NCBI GenBank assembly: GCA_947034885.2
Contig: OX344749.2
Span: 19,297,501-19,361,500, forward strand
From: Thuidium tamariscinum
Lineage: Eukaryota; Streptophyta; Bryopsida; Hypnales; Thuidiaceae
Direction of reading: 5' to 3'
DNA length: 64,000 bases
Position numbers and translations under genes: made by a program. Every line of letters starts with the position of its first letter. Within the stretch, counting starts at the first letter, position 1. The notes beneath the pieces are model-generated. The model was not told the DNA's origin and searched no databases. It worked only from the letters and a program-made list of their open reading frames with translations. Positions 1 through 10,299 of the stretch are shown here, piece by piece.

Positions 1-1290
1 ATCAGGAGCGAATGATGTCCGATTGTCGCAAATAAGGAGTCATTCCTTACTCTCACGGACATTCCTAACGACCCTGGCCTGACAGATTCATCAAATTGCG
101 CAAATCCTAAAAGTTAGATTTTTGACTTTTAATTGGAGTTACCGTAATTCCAATTGGGGCGCGCAAATGGCCTAGGAGTGAGGGGTAAGGGGTCCCCCAG
201 GCTAATTGGGGTCTTCTAAAGACAATGGCGCAGACGGTTTTCTGTTTCGAGTTGTTCCCTAAAAGATAGAGAGGGTCAGCTCTTAGTTTAACTTTTTAAT
301 CGTTAATTGCGGTTAATTAGAAGTGATTTTGGAAATATCTCTTGGAAAATCAAAGATTGGATTTGGTCAAGATCTCTTTCTTGCGTAAAAAGCCATCTTT
401 GGGCTAAAGAAGGACAATTTTCGAAATGACTTTGGATTAATTCGCAAAATATCTAGGTAGATTAGGGTTAATTCCAAAATATTTTGGGTTAAGATCTTGG
501 ATTTGATTTGGCCAAGATTTCTTTGACAAAATGGGGATGTTTTTAGAAATTTCCACCATTAAACAACTAATATTTTGGAATTACATTAGGGTAGTTTAGG
601 GTAGGAAGTAACAAAGTGTTTTCACCGGCAATTACCAAGAGGGGCCCGGCCACGGGTATATAAGGGCCCCCCTCGAGGTTGCCAGTACCCTTATTTCTCG
701 CACCGACACTTTGTTATTTCACTTAAGTGCTACCGGCGTGGCTGGAGCACTACTTGGACCAACGGTTTGGCCAAGTTTTATGTATTTTGTTGGAATTTGA
801 AGGCTTAGGGCCCCTTCAAGTGACTTTTAGTTTGCATTTAAGGATAATCTTCAATCTTTGGTTGGCTACTTGAAGTGAAAATCTCAAGTGTGAAGCATTA
901 AAGTTCGGTTTAAACACTGTCATGTGTACCTCCTTTGATTGCAAAACCTTGAAATATTGGAAATTTTGAAGACTTAAAGTGAAAGTCCGGTTAAGCACTG
1001 TCATGTGCACCTCCTTTTGCGATTAAAGTACTCAGAATACTATTGGAACCTCCTTAAACGGCGGAGCCTTGAACCTTTTACAAGAAATTTGACAAACAAT
1101 TAAACAATTGAAGTTGAAAAGCTAGCACAAGGTGGGGTATATGCTAAGAATAAGGGAAGACTTGGAATCTCACTCATAACCCTTTATTAGCATTCCCAAG
1201 TGGAAACCTTAACCACTTCTCTTGTTCTATTAAAGCGAGACGTTATGGGATCACCCAAAATGATGAGTCATTAAGTGGTGTGTCAAAACC
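1..1290 (+). mobile_element. Decayed LTR, copy 1 of long-LTR family (cut by window edge)
   Basis: Positions 1-150 match, as reverse complement, the stretch at about 7985-8110, and the part after the TATA box matches the reverse complement of about 14450-14690. This places it in the same family as the minus-strand copies at 3.0-4.6, 7.9-9.1 and 14.3-15.95 kb. A promoter-like core (GGGTATATAAGGG) lies near 657, as expected in U3/R of an LTR. The left end lies outside the window and the right end is approximate. No gag, protease, reverse transcriptase or integrase reading frame adjoins it, so it is a relic or solo LTR. Confidence 0.55.
657..663 (+). promoter_or_regulatory. TATA box of LTR copy 1
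   Basis: TATATAA sits between GC-rich flanks (CCACGGG on the left, GGGCCCCCC on the right). The diverged copy at 14.69 kb has a corresponding TATA-like motif on the minus strand, which supports this as the element's own promoter. Whether it is still active cannot be told. Confidence 0.45.
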
Positions 1291-1561
1291 CTCCTCATAT
1301 TTGGTTTAGCCCAAAAATCCTAGAGAGTTCAATTGAGTGATTAGTTAGTTTAGTTATCCAAAAATTAGTCCAAAAATCCCAAAAAAAAGAGTGAATTAGG
1401 AACCAATCCAGCACCGGAGCAGTCCAACACCGAAGGGAGACAGTCCAGCACCACCGGGAGACACCCCCCCACCCACCAGTAGCGCCGCTCCACGTGGCGG
1501 AGGGCTGACGGGGCAGGGGGAGGGGGTCTGCCCACCCACCAGCCGCCACGTGTCCCAGCGG

Positions 1562-1661
1562 GGCGGGGGAGCCAACCAGAGGGAGCCGGGGGAAGTCCAG
1601 AGGGAGCCGGGGAGTCCAAGGAGAGCCGGGGGAAGTCCAGGGAGGGAGCCGGGGAGTCCAG
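1562..1661. repeat. GC-rich minisatellite, about 20-bp units
   Basis: About five imperfect units of the type GGGAGCCGGGGGAAGTCCAG stand in tandem, inside a GC-rich patch (about 1390-1665) that contrasts with AT-rich surroundings. The proline-rich minus-strand reading frames across it result from the repeat and are not called as genes. Confidence 0.75.
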
Positions 1662-1669
1662 AATCTCAT

Positions 1670-2684
1670 TTCAATTAACTAAACCACAACTCACACTTTA
1701 CAAGTAAGTTCAAACGGTTACAAAATATTTTTGGCATTACAAACATTGAAATTTTTGACCAAATTAAAAGAAATTGGAAGGGAAATTCCCAACCTCTCTC
1801 TTCAATTTTCCATCAAAAAACTCAAAATTTGCAACATCTAAAGAGGATCCTCAATCATTGACAACTCAACCGCCATAGCCATCCTCTAACTCACAAAATT
1901 GCAACAACTTTTGCACAACAAGAATGAGAAAGAAAGAGAACTAGGGGGGAGATTAAGGTGAGGAGATTCCTAACCGTGACAAATTAGATTAAAAAACTAA
2001 TTTCTTTGGAATAACACTATAGATTGGGATTCTTTATTCTTGGGGGTTGACCTTTGGGAATAAAAAATCCATTTATTTGGAATAACACTATTGAATTTGT
2101 TCTCGGTCTTTTGGAATGTTCTACATTCTTTGGCTATTAGATTCTTAGAAGGTTTGGATTTTGCTAGTTTTGTTTTATTAGGCCTAATAAGCCAAAAGGA
2201 AAACAACAAATTGACAACCAATTTCTTTAAGAATTTTAAGGAAATTAAAATTAATTGGATTATAAAAGATTTGGTTGCAATTCTTTATTCAAATTAATTC
2301 TAAAAAGCCAAACTAATTGACAACCAATTTCGTTAGGAATTACCAAGAAATTGAATTAGTTAGGTTTGGTGATGACATTTTAATTCTAAGAAAGAAGATA
2401 AAAGAACAACTCATTACGTCGAAATTAGGTGAAATTTAATTCTTAAAATTAGATAAATTCGTAATTCAATTAATCAAAGAATAATAATACTAACAATTGG
2501 ATAGGATTTTCATTGATCATTCGAACTATTTAGTAGATTCAAAATATTGTGACATTTTCCAATTACCAATAAATTAGGAATTGAAGAGAGAATGTGCAAT
2601 TAACTCGAAACTACGTAACTTTCAGTGGCTTATTTTAATTAGGAGAAAATTTACCAACAATTGTGGACAATTACTATGGATTAG
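1670..2684. other. AT-rich stretch without a recognisable gene
   Basis: Short frames here show no domain and no good start context. A phrase about TTTGGAATAACACTAT recurs at about 2005 and 2078, suggesting a small decayed duplication. Nothing else recognised. Confidence 0.4.
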
Positions 2685-2782
2685 ATGGAGAACCGGGATG
2701 ATTTCGATGGCGAGGTCGTAGGGGAATATTTATACATGATGATGTTTGACGACGGGACCATGGAGATTTACGCAGAGGAGGT
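2685..2782 (+). other. Exon-like open segment, unknown product
   Basis: An ATG at 2685 opens a 56-codon frame. Its first 32 or so codons are acidic (starting MENRDDFDGEVV, ending EIYAEE) and less AT-rich than the flanks. The segment ends at GAG|GTAAAC, a plausible plant 5' splice site; beyond it the frame turns into hydrophobic AT-rich translation and stops at about 2853. It could be the first exon of a lost or captured gene. No family was recognised and no matching downstream exon was found before the LTR relic that follows. Confidence 0.25.
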
Positions 2783-2999
2783 AAACCGCTCACATTTGAT
2801 TTTCATTCTCATTGTTGTACTGTTAAGTTTCTTTTTACCAAACGCTTGGCATTAGATTTAGGCAAAACTATAGAATAGAGTAGGGTCACTTGGTTGCATT
2901 TTAGAATAGAATAGATAGAATTATAACCACGAAATTAGATTAGAAATATCCAAAACACGTGACTAAAAGAGTTCATTGCTTGGAAGGCTTTCTTTTTCA

Positions 3000-4590
3000 C
3001 CCAATTAGAAAGAAAACTCAATTAGACACAGGACCCGTGTGAAAAACTCTTAGCTCGAGGGTGGAGTTAGGAGCGCTCCCAATGGGCCCAATAGTACTCC
3101 CCCTAAAATGTAGGGAGTGAAAGAGAGAGAGAGAGAGAGAGAGAATGAGAAGAGAATGCTGCCCCTTTTATGTCCAAAAGGGAGCAACCCCCCCCCTTAA
3201 TCTACTAAGAAAAATTAGATAAAAAAATGAAACTAAGCCTAATATGTGGCCTTTCTCCAAATTTAATTATCTATTTAGGATCTATGTAATTTGAATTTAG
3301 AATTCAAATCTTACTTAATCCTTACAAGAACTTGTAATCTACCTACTTTACCTTCTCAAAATATACAAGTTCCCACATGGCAGTAGTTCTTATGTATTCC
3401 CACCTACTTTTCATTTCAAATTCAAATTATTTACTCCAAGCACTTGGGGCTTATACCACCTTGTTTTTAAGGATTTACTTGCTCCCATGTATTCTCAAAG
3501 CTTCCCACACGTTCCCCGTGGCCATTAGACCCCAAATCCCCCAAATTCACATTAGGGGACCTTAAACCCCATTTCTTCTAATATGTGTTGTCCCCAAACT
3601 CTAACTTTTGGAATTTGACTCCAAATTGCAGACAAATTGTGATGTTGGGTCCAGAAGGCCATAATTAGCCTATTAAAATCCCTTATCCCTTAAACTATGC
3701 TCTAAATCTCCACGAAACCTAATGTAGGTTGAAGTCAAAGTTGTGATAAATTCCCAACTTTTGGATTTTGACTTTTTGGGGCCCCATTCGTTCACCAAGC
3801 TCTCAAGTAGATAGAGTAGGATAGGAATAGACCTAAATTAGGTCCCGATCCAATACCGTACGCTCCCAATATGCTGGTCAACTTCCAATATCATCCATTA
3901 ATTTGCCAAATGTCGAGGGAGTTCGTCGATTCAGGGTCTTCTGCTTATCGAAATGCCTTGAAACTTGGAGGAGTGTTCCATTGATGTGAGAACATCTAGA
4001 AGGATTTTTAGTGGGATTTTATCGTATCTTGGGATATTTATACAAATTTCCACCCAAAGACTACCGCAATTGACTGTCCGGGAAATTATCCAACAAGACT
4101 TGGAAAATTTCCAAACTTCGGAGGGGACCTCCTATGAGATCCTCCCAAGTGGATGTGAATTCACATCTTTACTGTGTGCGCCGTAAAATAGAGAAATGCC
4201 AAGTACTTGCAATTCAAGGTTAGTATTCTACCCTGTATTCTCTTCAATGCTATGGGGAGTGGGAATCTCATCCTAAATTTTCCTATGGGGACTACGTAAC
4301 CTAATATGGCCATTTTTAGGTTTCTTATCCTAATCCCTCACAATAGAAGGGATTTAGGTAAGTTTATATTCCAAATGGGTCGTGCTTTGGTTAAACAGAC
4401 GACAAATCGAGAGTAATGGACCAAATAGCGTATTGGCATGTAGAATGCCGATACTAATTTTATCCTTTTTATGGGTTTTATGGACCTAATTGTGCATTGA
4501 ATTGTGTAGGAATCTAAAAAAAGAACCCGTAAGTCCCCAGTGACGAATCAGGGACTCACACCAGCCAAGTCTACAACTTGGCGACTATTG
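3000..4590 (-). mobile_element. Decayed LTR, copy 2 of long-LTR family
   Basis: Shares ordered blocks with copy 4 at 14.3-15.95 kb: the TTTGACTCCAAATTGCAGAC region, the block around GCTCCCAATATGCTGGTCAAC, the block GGATTTTTAGTGGGATTTTATC, and the distal block TATTGGCATGTAGAATG. Judged by the TATA position in copy 1, the sense strand is minus, giving a 5' end near 4590 (TGTAGACTTGGC) and a promoter zone near 3160. Length suggests an LTR of 1.5 kb or more. No coding remnant is attached. Limits approximate. Confidence 0.55.
3122..3144. repeat. (GA)n microsatellite
   Basis: Uninterrupted AG/GA dinucleotide run inside LTR copy 2. Confidence 0.9.
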
Positions 4591-4749
4591 TTGGTCCCAC
4601 AATGGATTTATACTACTATTGGTTGACTATTTGGAATTAGATTGGTGGAATTTTGTTCTTGATTTTTTGAAAAAATTATTAGAAGTGTATAGAAGAAGCT
4701 AAATGGCTTTGTTTTTGAAGTATATTTTGAGTCAGTATTGGTTTGAGCT

Positions 4750-5094
4750 ATGATATTTATAGTGATGGATTCACAAGACTCTAACAATTGGGAGCTATCA
4801 TTGTCTCAACTACCACTTGATTCAGATCAACCATTAACATCAAGACGGCATATTCAAGATGAAGCTAAGACTTTTGAGCGTCATGTTCAACCACATGTAG
4901 AGTTTATAGATCCATGTATTCATCAAATTGCATTGGAAAGCATACAATTCGATACAAGGGCTTTGGATATTGTTTTGAAGTCTAAATCTATTTTTTCTAG
5001 AGATCACCAAATGGTTTTTGAAGGGTGTTTTCAAAATACCACTAAAAGTCAAATAGTTAACCGCATTTCTAGTGAGGTAGGCCATTGCCTTTAG
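4750..5094 (+). CDS. Uncertain 114-codon ORF, unknown product
   Basis: ATG at 4750 (second in-frame ATG at 4765) opens a frame ending with TAG at 5092. The residues are of mixed composition (from the second Met: MDSQDSNNWELSLSQ, later QIALESIQFDTRALDIVLKS), unlike the K/N/F/I-rich translations of most AT-rich spacer here, so it may be coding or recently coding. A possible splice donor GAG|GTAGGC lies at 5076/5077, just before the stop, so it could be a first exon. It lies between an LTR relic and a TTAA-type element. I recognise no domain. It may equally be a chance frame or a transposon gene remnant. Confidence 0.3.
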   Translation: MIFIVMDSQDSNNWELSLSQLPLDSDQPLTSRRHIQDEAKTFERHVQPHVEFIDPCIHQIALESIQFDTRALDIVLKSKSIFSRDHQMVFEGCFQNTTKSQIVNRISSEVGHCL

Positions 5095-5379
5095 CTTCAA
5101 GGCCACTCAACCACCTGAGTAGAGACCAAAGGGCTAATTTCATTGTTGTGGTACTTCTTTGAATATTAGAATTTTTTTATGTATAAATTTTAGTCTTTCT
5201 TACAAAATGTTATTATGATAATTAGCTTGATTCTAAAATATATATATTGAGTTTGAATGACCACCAACTAGTTTTCAATCTCATATATGAGTTAGTAGAA
5301 AGAGTTACCTCTTTTTTAGTTGATTTTAAGGTTGTAGTTTAAAGATGAAGTTAAAATTGGGATAAGAGATAATCATACC

Positions 5380-6308
5380 TTAACCCCTAAAGGACCATTG
5401 TCCCTTTGGGGGACAAATGCAATTTTGGGCAGGTACCTACGGGCTGAATTTTTGTCCTAATTTTTTGAAACTTTTTTTAAATATAGAAAAATTGAACATC
5501 TTTGTGGGGATATAATTTTTTTTCAATCAGTGACTGGGAACAAAAGTTATGCCCAAATAACCTCAAAACAGGGGATGGCGGGCAATTCGGGCAGCAAAGA
5601 AAAATTTTGAATTTTTTTTTTTGAATTTTTTTTCTTATAGATTATATTTTTGTATATATAGGAAGCTTTGATTCATTTTATTTGGATTTGTTATGAGATA
5701 GTTATGGACATTCTTGTTTTTCGGGCAATTAGAGCATTTTCTTGAAAAAAATAACTTGTAGGATTCATTTCTAGATGCAATTTTTGCAATTTTTATTAAA
5801 AAAAAATTCATGGTTTAGTTTACTTTCTAGAACAATCTCACTATTAGGATTAGTGCATTTTAATTCCATCTAAAAGATATTAATATTTTAGATTTTCCTT
5901 CTACCTCGTACCTACTTCTACTTAACAATTTTTTTTAAGAATGAAGATTAAGTTTTTTTGAATTTATTTTTTTTCCCTAGATTCTCAACTCAATTTTGCA
6001 CTAGAAATAATTAAAGCTCAAAACTCTTTAGTACCAAATTTTGAAGTTAAAAATGTTCAAAGTCAAAAAATCCAGTCCCGTAATGTGCTGAAAAACTTGT
6101 TTTTCCCACTTTAAATGCAAGTATCTTGCAATCTGTGTGGTCAAAAATTCTGAATTTTTTTCCACAATATCTTAGACTAGTGAGGTATAAGATCCTATGG
6201 TTAGATGTGAAAAAAAATGAATTAATTTCTTTTTTTACTCTTTGCTATAAAATTGGCAGTTTTTAGTATTTTTAGGTAGAAAACAGGGCTTGGTCCTTTA
6301 GGGGTTAA
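5380..6308 (+). mobile_element. TTAA-type element, family D copy 1 (929 bp)
   Basis: Bounded by perfect inverted ends: TTAACCCCTAAAGGACCA on the left and its exact reverse complement on the right (18 bp including TTAA). The inside has no usable reading frame, so it is non-autonomous. Copies of the same element occur at 12811, 45769 and 58899, with partial ones at about 15957, 35480, 41165 and 60721. TTAA next to CCC is the piggyBac-type signature (known family feature); the superfamily assignment is inference. Confidence 0.8.
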
Positions 6309-7164
6309 CCAATAGCTTTCTGGATGCCAATGAGGGCGTGGCATGGGTTGATGTGGCCCATGTGAAGGAATAAAGGAAGGGGGTTCTCCTTCTTCCTCAC
6401 CTTTTGTTATGTTTTGAGTGTAGTATGTTGTAGTGTTTTGAACCGAGACTTTGATTGTATACTAGGTTTTGTGGAAGATGAATTTGAATATAAAATTTAG
6501 TGAATGTGTACATCTTGATTTTGCACTTCTTTTGAAAGTAATTTGACTTCATTTGGAGTTTGTATACAAAAGATGTGAGTGAGTGAGTGAAAAGTGGTCT
6601 GTTGCTACCCAAATAGAAGAGTAGAGGCTTTGTACCTCTCCTGAAGTTACAATACTTGTTGTATCAAAGTAAAATTTAAAGAAAGTGTCAATCTTATTGT
6701 TAGTTTTCCAGAAAGATATCACACTTGATATTTGTATTTATGAGTCAAAAGTTATAGGTAGTGAAGTGAAGTAGCGCAAAATGGTCTTTAGATACTTGAG
6801 TCCTAGGTTTGAAGTGTCATAAAACGTGGAGCATTTGGAGTTTGGACCTCAAATTTGGTGAAATTTTTTATGACATTTTAAGCTTTTCAAAAACTCAAGA
6901 CTCAAAGGATTTGGAACGTTTTTGTATATTTTATGGCTTATGAAGTGAATGTATGTTCAGCCGCCAAAGAATTTTGGAGCACCAACTTTGAAGAGCCATA
7001 AAAAACGTTTTGTAAGTCCATCTTTGTTGAAATTTGAAGAAAATATAGATGATGTTACTAGCTTTCTAAGAAGCTATATCATTCTTGATTTAGAGTTGTA
7101 TTGTGTCTGTGGCGTTCATTTTAGTATTGTCTCTATCTACAAGGGTTTCAAAGACTTGTAGTTT
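6309..7164. other. Spacer without recognisable gene
   Basis: AT-rich sequence with a diffuse internal similarity between about 6780-6900 and 6950-7040 (CATAAAACGT and CATAAAAAACGT phrases). The 70-codon frame at 6949 shows no known motif. No gene supported. Confidence 0.4.
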
Positions 7165-7450
7165 CATAAAAGGTTTTCTTGTCATGTTGGGAGATTGCGA
7201 GTTCCTGGACTGTGGGAACTCGTTGAAAACTATCCCAGCAGCTGATTTGATGTGGCACAGAGACTGTCACATCAGATAATAATATTTTATTAAATAAATA
7301 AATAAAAATTATTAAAAAAAACTTAAAATTTATTTTTTAATTTTTTAATTTTTTAATTTAAAAAAAAATTATTCCGACTAGTAGTGGTTGGTTCACAAAA
7401 TGGGGAACGAGGCTGAAACAGTCTCTTAATACCCCAAAAAACCTCTTATG
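7165..7450. mobile_element. CATTAG-type TIR element, family C copy 1 (degenerate)
   Basis: Ends CATAAAAGGTTTTC and AAAACCTCTTATG are imperfect inverted repeats. The subterminal block (GGGAGATTGCGAGTTCCTGGACTGTGGGAACTCG, split here by mutation) corresponds to GGAGACTGCAGGTTCCCAAACTGCC-like blocks in the copies at 22054, 24121, 45060 and 56745. The centre is A/T-only low complexity. Non-coding. Confidence 0.55.
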
Positions 7451-7930
7451 TGAATTTCTACTACAATTTAGACCACAAAATCTCCATACAAGATATATAT
7501 GACTTTTATACGGTTTGACACATATATATATATTATACATTCATACATATATGATATATAATTGTATTTTATACATGTATTATATGACTATTTGTATATG
7601 ACTTATATTTGTATTTTGTATATGGTATATACACATATTTATACTTGAATATAAATATTTTCTTTCACATTTATATACATATATCTTTCTCTATATACTT
7701 CGACTCAAGATTTATGCTTATATTGTACGTGATAGCTCAACCATCTTGTATATGAACAAGTATTCAAACATTCAAAGTGTTAGACATTTCATATAATATT
7801 CCTTATTTTTTACTGTATTTGATGACTTCTATGCATTGAATCAAACCTGGAAACAATTAGAATCCACGTGTTTTCCCAAAGATATCCATGTTTCACTTGA
7901 TATCAAGGCTTGTGAGATTATTTCACCTAC
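7451..7930. repeat. TA-rich low-complexity region
   Basis: Dominated by TATATA, TATACATA and similar alternations. No gene or element end recognised. Confidence 0.5.
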
Positions 7931-7934
7931 CCTT

Positions 7935-9125
7935 GCTAGAATTAATCGCAGCCAAAAATTTCACACTTTTCCAGGATAATTTTCTCTAACACAACTACGG
8001 TAACTCCAAAGAAAAGTCAAAAACTCTAACTTTTGAAATTAACATTTTTCAAAGATTATGTTAAGCCTAAGTCGTTAGGATTGCTTTTGGTAGTTAGGAA
8101 TGTCTCCTCATTTGCTCTGTTCGGACACCATTAACTCTTAGTGCGCTAGTCAACTTGTTGCCAAATTCTAAATTGTCATGAAATTTGATATTAGTATTGA
8201 TTCTAATAGTTGAAAATGTTGAAATGTCTTCAAACTTGATAGGGCGCTTTATTAGCATACAAAACACTATTTTAATTTTTAGTGAGATTTTATCACAACA
8301 TGTGTAATTTCAAATAATTTACAAAGATGTTAATAACTAGTTGACTTTTCATGGAGTCAATCTAGAATCCCAAAATAATAAATAATAAATTGGGTGACCT
8401 CTAGAACACTCCTAGATTCTAAAAGTAAGCTCCATGCTCACTTGTACTTGTCTAAATTTAGAAATTTAGGAATATCATTTGTCCAAAGGACAGTTTAATT
8501 CTTGATATCTAGGAATCTCGATCAATTAACGTTTTTTTAATCTCCTAGCATGCTTTCATCCTAAAAGCACCTTTCTACATGCTTGAATACCTATTCCTTC
8601 ATCATTGCTTGGATTTATACTTTGAATCTCCAAGTTCCTACAATGTTTTTAATGATCAAACCCAAATTCTTTAAGAATTGAATTTTGACTCATTGACTCT
8701 CTAGACCTAAAATAGACTCAAATATTCAGCTATTATGTCACATGCACTTTCAAAGTTCTAGTTTTGCATTGACAAAACACTAGGATTGGCTAACTCTCAC
8801 ATCCTCACTTCTCTCGGACTTGCTAACTAATCTCTCTAATTCACATTTAGATCCTAAAATTGTGAAAACATAGCACTTTATCCATTCTACAATTTTAGAA
8901 GTATTCCTCACTACTTTGGTAGGGACTTTGACCAAAATTCTCCAAAACTCTTTTTTATATCTTTCTAGTATAAAATAAACCTAAAAACTCTAAAAGACTC
9001 ACCAAAAATATATCTTGAGTTCCAACTACCATCTTGAGGACTCACAAGGATTGAACCCCGGATCGATCAATCAACTTTGACATACCAAACTAGCAAACCA
9101 AGTTCACGATTTGGCAACTGGATTG
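7935..9125 (-). mobile_element. Decayed LTR, copy 3 of long-LTR family (U3 part)
   Basis: Contains TTTTTAGTGAGATTTTATCAC, GTGCGCTAGTCAACTTG and GGTAACTCCAAAGAAAAGTC, the same ordered blocks as copies 2 and 4 and the reverse complement of positions 1-150. The end near 9040-9110 parallels the end of copy 2. It stops at about 7940, well before the promoter region, so it is truncated. No coding remnant. Confidence 0.5.
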
Positions 9126-9173
9126 AATTTTTACTCGATTTTTTAGTTTTTATCAATTAATTCATATAAATTT

Positions 9174-9325
9174 CACTACTAGAAAACTAGGCCCGAATTA
9201 ACAAAATTTTGATGTCTGAACCAACTCAAAAATGTCCGAATCAACAAAACTATGCTAAAATTGTCCGAATCAAGTTGTCCTAATCAACTATATTTCTGTT
9301 GATTCATGTGTATTTTCTAGTAGTG
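9174..9325. mobile_element. CACTA-type MITE G1 (152 bp)
   Basis: Starts CACTACTAGAAAA and ends with its exact reverse complement TTTTCTAGTAGTG. Flanking TTT on both sides (9171-9173, 9326-9328) fits the 3-bp duplication typical of CACTA transposons, though TTT in AT-rich DNA is weak evidence alone. Inside, the phrase TGTCCGAATCAA recurs three or four times. Non-coding, non-autonomous. Confidence 0.75.
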
Positions 9326-9369
9326 TTTTATTATTTTATTTTACTCTTACTATGTCGAGCCAGGAGGAG

Positions 9370-9600
9370 TGTTAAGATATGTAGTATGAATGCTCCCCAT
9401 AATATAGTGGAAGACTAGTTAATAAAGAAATAGGTGGTATTCTTTCGACAAATAGCATAAGAGTACTATTGATCATCTCTTTCTTTTTGTATATACTACC
9501 AATTTTCAATAGATGTTGGTGTATTTTTCTCTTGTGTACTTTGGTGTTTTGTATTTTGAGGTTTTGTTTTCTTTTCTTTACTCAATAGATTTTATTGAAA
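9370..9600 (+). mobile_element. Possible Copia-type LTR end with polypurine tract
   Basis: The phrase CAGGAGGAG followed by TGTTAAGATATG resembles a polypurine tract joined to the 5' end of a Copia LTR. The following sequence (short exon-like lines with CTTTTTGTATATACTACC) also reads like such an LTR. No integrase or RNase H frame lies upstream, where the G1 MITE sits. Right end unresolved. Confidence 0.35.
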
Positions 9601-10299
9601 AAAACTTAGAACCTAAGAGCATCCCTATGCTTGTACTTCAAGAGCCATATATAAGTTAATGTGGCATGTCAAGGCTATGGCACTGTCCCATGCTAGACAC
9701 ACTAAGCCAAAAAAACAACTCAACTATGTTAGAAAATAGGAAGGGCACTAGAAAATTGAGGGACTAGAATACACTTTGTTATCCCTTTTATTCTTTATTT
9801 ATGGTACATTTCAAGGGAATGTCTGACCATAAGTAGCTCATTTGAACCCTATTCATTCCAACCCATTGAAGCTAAATTCTACTTAGGCTCCCTATGTAGT
9901 TTAACAATAGTAGTCCACCTTGAAAGACATCCTTGGTAAATGGCATTGGAGTACAATCTTAGGATAGCTGAAAAATAGAGGACCTTGGCATATCAACAAT
10001 CCACACCAAATCCTTCTTAATTGGCACTTGGTGCCCCTACTTGAAGAGTCAGACATAGAGATGTAGGATAGGACAACTAGGTTTCTTGTTAATTTGAGTT
10101 TATTGTGCTAATGGGTGCCTAAACATTAGTCTATTGTACCTTCCAAGCAATGGATCTTCTTTTATGCCTAAGTTGGCTCAAAGTCACAAAAATGGCTCAA
10201 ATTGTAAATTAATTGTGTACTTTATAGGTTTTCATTGAATAAGTAAGCTATTGTAGTTTTTTAAACTAACGTAGTTAAACAAAAACTAATGTTACCATC
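9601..10299. other. Spacer without recognisable gene
   Basis: No ORF, element end or RNA motif that I can support. Confidence 0.4.

Noticed and set aside
1295-1669. Pro/Trp-rich 124-codon minus-strand frame
   Set aside because: It is the translation of the GC-rich minisatellite at 1562-1661.
4590-4615. TTGGCGACTATTGTTGG resembling a retrotransposon primer binding site on the plus strand
   Set aside because: The TATA position in related copies puts the LTR sense on the minus strand, so this would be outside the 5' end; kept only as an unresolved boundary.
9045-9070. GGATTGAACCCCGGATC resembling a tRNA T-arm
   Set aside because: One base is missing from the B-box consensus, no acceptor or anticodon arm can be folded, and the place corresponds to the end of an LTR relic.
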